Part shown: piece by piece, positions 59,729 through 64,000 of the stretch
How positions within the stretch are numbered: the stretch's first letter is position 1
Layout of the letters: every line of letters begins with the position of its first letter
NCBI GenBank assembly: GCA_007922305.1
Contig: ML677334.1
Span: 56,966,720 to 57,030,719, forward strand
Source: Dermatemys mawii
Taxonomy: Eukaryota > Chordata > Testudines > Dermatemydidae
Direction: 5' to 3'
DNA: 64,000 nt
Made by a program: the position numbers and the translations under genes
The notes under the pieces: model-generated
What the model was told of the DNA's origin: nothing
The model's input: only the letters and a program-made list of their open reading frames with translations
Database searches by the model: none

Positions 59729-60144
59729 CAGGGGTCTCCAAACTATAGCCCGGGGTCCGGATCCGGCTCACAGCGTTGATTTGTCCGGCCCCCCCAGGTC
59801 CCAGCTGAGCAGGCACACAGAGAAGCCGCCGCTGCCCACACCCCCCGTGGAGCTGCTGCCAGCCGCCCCATCTGCAGAGGGATGAGTGGCCCCGCGGTGC
59901 AGCTAGAGGAGCAAAGGGGGCGGGGGGTCACGGCAGCGGTGTGGCTGGAGGAGCAAAAGGGTGAGTGCCCCTGCATGGCCAGAGGAGCAAAGGCAGAGGG
60001 CCGCGGCAGAAGTCGGAGGAGCAAAGGCGTGGGCTGCGGCAGCGGTGTAGCTGGAGGGGTAAAGTGGGGGAGGCGCAGTAGTGGCCCCGAAGCCCCTTCA
60101 AAAATCTAATATGGCCCTCGTCTCAAAAAGTTTGGAGACCCCTG
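59729..60144. mobile_element. hAT MITE, 416 bp, with perfect 8-bp target duplication
   Basis: Ends CAGGGGTCTCCAAACT and, inverted, exactly the same 16 bases. The flanking duplication GCTTACAA is perfect (59721-59728 and 60145-60152). The interior is GC-rich, with GAGGAGCAAA repeated at irregular spacing. Overlapping frames of 60-95 codons come from this composition. Same family as 62847-63217. Confidence 0.96.
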
Positions 60145-60152
60145 GCTTACAA

Positions 60153-61287
60153 AGCAAGCAATGTAGCCAATATTGGTGCTGCCTATTGGTCCAATGCTCG
60201 ACTGCCCAAAATATATGTTTATGGAAGTAGTTTCTAATTATTGTAATTCTGCAGAAGAAAAGGATGTCCAGGTAGTTCATTTTATTTGAATTGAATATAG
60301 TCAGTAAAATTCTCAGTTGTTGACAGGATAATTCTTCTGATTAGCTGTGTTGCCCTATTTTCTTGGTTTTGATTTTTCTATTATGCCTAAGATGTTCTGC
60401 AGTTTGCATTTTAGTCCGTCTCTCAAATATTGATGTCCGTTTTCATACTCTTTAAGAATAATGTCTCACCAGCTCAACTGACACATTACTGGGACGCTTC
60501 TCAGACCAAAGAAAAGGCAACTTATAATCAAACAATAGCTGGAGAAAGATGATTTAATTAGTTCCTACTTGTTTATATACGTACAATTGATTTCAGTTGA
60601 GAAGATTCATGAGCCTCGTGTTTCTTTTTCCTCAATCTGTAGCACTATTTTATAAAGAATTATAAAAAATACCTGTAGTTCAAGATTTTTAAACTCAGCC
60701 TCTGCACTTGAAAACAATTGCAGGCATAATTAATGTGGGTTAGTAATTTAACCATGTGATATGCCAGCAAAGTCAGGTACTTAGGTATCTAATTTCTATC
60801 AGTTTCACCCTCACTTTTAGTGTGTCTACAAAATAGAAACACAGAAAAGATCAGTTCAAACCTGGGGCTCTCTTATGTGTTAAAGTTTAGGATTATTCAT
60901 ACAAATCATATAGCTACACATCTTACTACATTTTTCACTGCCTCCCTGCTAGCAAGCAAGTCTACTGCTCTGAAAAATGATATTAACAAAATACAAATAT
61001 CACTTTTCACAGAAACAGATTTGCTAGATGGCAAATCTTAAAAAATAAGCAACCAAAAAAAAATAAATAAAAAGCAAAAGAAATAATAACAAAAATTCAA
61101 GAACATGCATAGCACATTATTTGTTTCTATTCTGTTTAGGCCCAGTAAAGAACAGAGAAAACTGTGCATTACTGTTGTTATTGAATCTGTGAAAAAACCC
61201 TACATAAAAAAATTACAATGATTTGGACATGTATATATGCATATTTATTGCCTAAAGTTAATTGGGTATTTCTGGAAAAATTGTCAG
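60153..61287. other. No gene recognised
   Basis: Short frames only; A-rich stretch near 61050-61080. Confidence 0.5.
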
Positions 61288-61698
61288 AGTGGCCACCAGC
61301 TGCACACCGAGCCCACCAAAAATTTTCTTGTGGTAACGCCTACTCTAGAACACTCCAGCACCAGCAACAACTTATTGGACATCATAATCAGCTTCAGCAA
61401 GGAATCCCTACAGTCAGCTATGTACAAGAAACCCACAGATTACCACACTTACTTCACAGATCCAGTAACCACACCAAAATATCTGTTATCTATAGCCATG
61501 CACTCAGATACCTCAGAATATGCTTCAAGAAGAAAGTCCAGGATAAATACCTTAACACACTAAAAACCACTTCCACCAGAGAAGAAGATCATATCATGTA
61601 ATGGACTACTCAAATATCCTTACAGGACCTGTTTCAATCCAAAAAAAGCCACAACAAAAACACACCTAATTGTCATGTACCATGCTATGCTGGAACCC
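61288..61698 (+). pseudogene. Penelope-like element, C-terminal coding remnant
   Basis: Penelope-like elements encode a reverse transcriptase. Here two overlapping frames hold consecutive parts of the segment after the palm. The first (to about 61450) contains Asn-Asn-Leu-Leu-Asp-Ile-Ile-Ile and Ser-Ala-Met-Tyr-Lys-Lys-Pro-Thr-Asp-Tyr-His-Thr-Tyr, the Tyr-Arg-Lys-Pro-Thr-Asp motif typical of this class. The second continues with Ile-Tyr-Ser-His-Ala-Leu-Arg-Tyr-Leu-Arg-Ile-Cys and ends at a stop near 61600. A single frameshift between them around 61450 and the stop make it non-functional. Traces continue to about 61698 (a Val-Met-Tyr-His segment), where an insertion begins. Confidence 0.8.
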
Positions 61699-62516
61699 AC
61701 ACAGAGATGGATTAAGATTTATTGGGGCCCTGGGCACAAAGAACATTTCCCCCCCCCCCCGACACTCTGGGGACCCATGGGTACCAGAATAGTGAGTGTG
61801 GTGGGGGCATGCCCCTACACTTTTAAACGTGGGAGGGCCATGCCCACTCACTTTTTAAATGGACATAGTAGCCTCGGGCAGGCATGGAGTGGCGGCGGCA
61901 TTGGCGTCATTTGGAGAAGGTGGGAGCCAATGCCAAACTGCAAGCATTGAGTCTTCAGCAACAGGAGGAGTAGTGCCACATGTGGTTGCTGACTTCATCA
62001 CAAAACCCAGGCAGCAGTGTGGGCAGCCTGTCACCAGGAGCAGGAGGGATCTGGTAGGGGGCAGCCTGGCAGCGGAAGCTGGATGCAGGCACTAAGTGAG
62101 CCCGGGTGCCATGCAATGGTCCCTGAGACCAGGCCAGTAGCAGTAGGAGCTGAACCGGCGGAGCCCTCCCTGCCCAGCTCCTCTCCATCTGTGACTATCC
62201 CAGCCCTGCAGGCCTCGGGGAGGTGGCAGGAAGCCAAACTGGATCTCCTTCCCCTGGGTCCCACTAACAGTGGCATGTCCTGGGGGGCAGGGACATGGGC
62301 TGGGGGCTGCTCTTGAGCACCCACGCCCCTGCACAGGACAGGCCAAGGGTCCAGGGCTCCCCACTGCTGCCCAGGATCACTGAGCAGATCTTACCACAAC
62401 GCTGCTCTGACTTCTCCTCCTCAGAGGGAAGAGGAGGAGCAGGAGGCAGAGTCCTGGAGGGAAGAGGCAGAAGAAGAAGCAGGGCCACAGTTCCAGCTAC
62501 AGGTATTCCTGCAAGT
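61699..62516. mobile_element. GC-rich insertion in the Penelope-like element
   Basis: Starts CAGAGATGGATTAAGATTTA followed by TTGGGGCCCTGGGCACA, a beginning I recognise from hAT-related turtle repeats. The interior is GC-rich with a C12 run at 61749-61760 and overlapping meaningless frames of up to 113 codons. The right terminal repeat is not visible, so the insertion is truncated or composite. Penelope-like sequence resumes at about 62517. Confidence 0.5.
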
Positions 62517-62822
62517 GTCCCCCAATTGGCCTTACCTGATTGTATTGGACTCATTTGCATTACTAATAGGAATCTTCCCTCTGTTGATATTCACCCCTTG
62601 TTGTCAGCTGTTGGAAACTGGTCACATCCACCCTAACTGAAATGGCCCAGTTAGCACTCGGTAAGACAACTCCCATTTTTTCACGTGCTGTGTATTTATA
62701 CCTGCCTACTGTATTTTCCACTCCATGCATCTGATTAAGTGAGTTTTAGCCCATGAACACTTATGCCCAAATACATTTGTTAGTCTCTAAGGTGTCACAA
62801 GGAGTCCTTGTTGTTTTTATAA
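62517..62822 (+). mobile_element. Penelope-like element 3' end
   Basis: The order CAATTGGCCTTACCTGATTG, TTCCCTCTGTTGATATTCAC, ATCCACCCTAACTGAAATGG, CTCCATGCATCTGATTAAGT, AATACATTTGTTAGTCTCTA and AGGTGTCACAAGGAGTCCTT is the 3' untranslated end of a Penelope-like family known from turtles. It is colinear with 61288-61698 after removal of the insertion, with some sequence lost between. Confidence 0.75.
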
Positions 62823-62846
62823 AGACACTGGATATATGGCTTATTA

Positions 62847-63217
62847 CAGGGGTCTGTAAACTTTATGAGACGAGGGCCATATTAGATTTTTGAAGGGGCT
62901 TTGCGGGCTGAAGCGACTGTGAAAAAATTCAATATATGCAAATATATGCAAAATCCCCCCCTTTGCTCCTCCAGCTACTGCCGCGCCCCCCCCCCCGTTG
63001 GTCCGCTGGGTGCTGCAGTGCCCCCCACACCCTTTACTCCTCCTGCCGCTGCGGGAGCACTCACCCCTCTGCACATGCGGCCTCTGGCAGCAGCTTGCAA
63101 GAGGGGATGGGAGGGAGCAGCGATGGCTTCTCCAGGCATGCCTGCTCAGCTGGAGGGCCAGACAAATTGAAGCCATGGGCCAGATCTGGTCCCCGGGCCG
63201 TAGTTTGGAGACCCCTG
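62847..63217. mobile_element. hAT MITE, 371 bp, inverted relative to 59729
   Basis: Ends CAGGGGTCTGTAAACT and, inverted, CAGGGGTCTCCAAACT. The flanking octamers GCTTATTA (62839-62846) and GGTTATTA (63218-63225) differ by one base. The words ACGAGGGCCATATTAGATTTTT at the left are the inverse of the right part of the 59729 copy, so the two copies lie in opposite orientation about 2.7 kb apart. Confidence 0.92.
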
Positions 63218-63225
63218 GGTTATTA

Positions 63226-64000
63226 CATTAATTTGTAACACTCTAGCCCCCTCTTTTTTGTTCTGTGAGGGCAGGCGTGTTAACAAGCCACTCCTCCTTA
63301 AATAGACCCTTAATATGTGTGTTAATTACTTATACTAATCAATCAGTTCCTTGCATTTAGCTAAGACACTCTGAGTCTTTCCCCAGACTTGAAGAAGAGC
63401 TCTCTGAAGCTCTAAAACTTTCCTTTTTCACAAACAGAAATAGGTCCCCTAAAGATATTACCTCACTCACCTTATCTCTATAATTAGAATAGACTGTTTT
63501 GAAAAATCTTCCATATAGATCTGAGTGACTATTATTTTTAAAATATTTTGTGTTGTGCTGCCTCACTGATTGTCAGACAGGTTTTCAGTACTTCACTTTA
63601 CAGCATACATTTGCATTCAGAATTCATTATGCACACATCACAAATGCTACACAATGGTTGAGTTTAAACAAGTCTTTTTTCTGTACTTTTGGATTACATA
63701 CAGCTGGCAGACTAAAGCAGAATGAAAGAGGAAAACATCAGTGGTATCTGAGGAGCATATTCTGAAAGCTACAGACATTTCCAATTACAGAACTTCCAGA
63801 AAGTGCTCTCACTTATATAGATGTTTTGAGGAGCCCAGAATCTTGTGTGTTCTAATGAACAGAGCTTTGCAAAAATGTCACTCAGAAAGTTTGCCTTTTC
63901 ACCTGTTTGCTGACAGCCCTACATGAAAAAAACCTCCAACCCTCCAAACCTTTTGCCAAGAGTATTTATATATTTTCTCAACAAAAGCTCTTTGTGTCAC
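63226..64000. other. No gene recognised
   Basis: Frames under 72 codons with no domain. No repeat was recognised. Confidence 0.5.

Noticed and set aside
59661..60109. Frames of 74-93 codons on both strands
   Set aside because: They lie largely within the hAT MITE 59729-60144; composition effect.
62031..62636. Several frames of 90-113 codons on both strands
   Set aside because: They overlap in all frames in GC-rich repeat DNA, where stop codons are rare. No conserved motif.
62844..63238. Frames of 77-110 codons around 63000
   Set aside because: They lie inside the hAT MITE 62847-63217, which is non-coding.
1..64000. CRISPR arrays, bacterial operons, ribosome binding sites, phage or plasmid functions
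   Set aside because: Nothing of that kind is present; the repeat content is that of a vertebrate nuclear genome.

Overview
This window looks like nuclear, non-coding DNA from a reptile, most likely a turtle. It is AT-rich, all reading frames outside mobile elements are short, and many unrelated interspersed repeats are present. CR1 LINE pieces occur in both orientations, with MIR-like and Penelope-like retroelements, hAT, Harbinger and pogo/Tigger-type DNA transposons, and LTR-like repeats. CR1 plus this DNA-transposon mix is what I expect of turtle (or crocodilian) genomes; the species call is inference. I found no host protein-coding exon, tRNA or rRNA that I can support. The window is probably intergenic or one large intron.

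Layout. 1-9.3 kb: a decayed gypsy-like gag fragment (minus strand), then unassigned sequence. 9.3-20.4 kb: a dispersed amniote-type repeat, a pogo/Tigger MITE (12939-13238), half of a fold-back MITE (15545-15812) and a small tandem repeat (19104-19198). 20.4-23.2 kb: a CR1 split by a fold-back hAT element with a perfect 8-bp target duplication, then an LTR-like repeat. 24.6-27.5 kb: a MIR interrupted by an LTR-like sequence, a Harbinger-type MITE piece and the best-preserved CR1, with a reverse-transcriptase reading frame. 27.8-38.4 kb: minus-strand CR1 tails, a GC-rich patch and much unassigned DNA. 40.5-46.1 kb: an LTR-like repeat, a Harbinger 5' fragment and a 2.7-kb decayed hAT transposon that itself carries a hAT MITE. 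47.4-53.2 kb: CR1 pieces and degenerate tandem repeats.

The most interesting object is 53480-56000 on the minus strand. It is a 2.5-kb element with about 120-bp imperfect terminal inverted repeats beginning CACTG, a cluster of four copies of a 10-bp subterminal motif, and one broken gene of about 1.66 kb. The gene encodes a Cys-rich N-terminus followed by a long conserved-looking domain. It does not belong to the hAT, Tc1, pogo or Harbinger groups that I recognise. I interpret it as a relic of a DNA transposon, possibly related to the CACTA/Mirage/Chapaev group.

The right end (56.7-63.2 kb) carries a second pogo-type MITE, two related hAT MITEs in opposite orientation, and a Penelope-like 3' end split by a GC-rich insertion. 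The nested insertions give a relative order of events in several places. Repeat family names come from recognition of sequence, not from a search.
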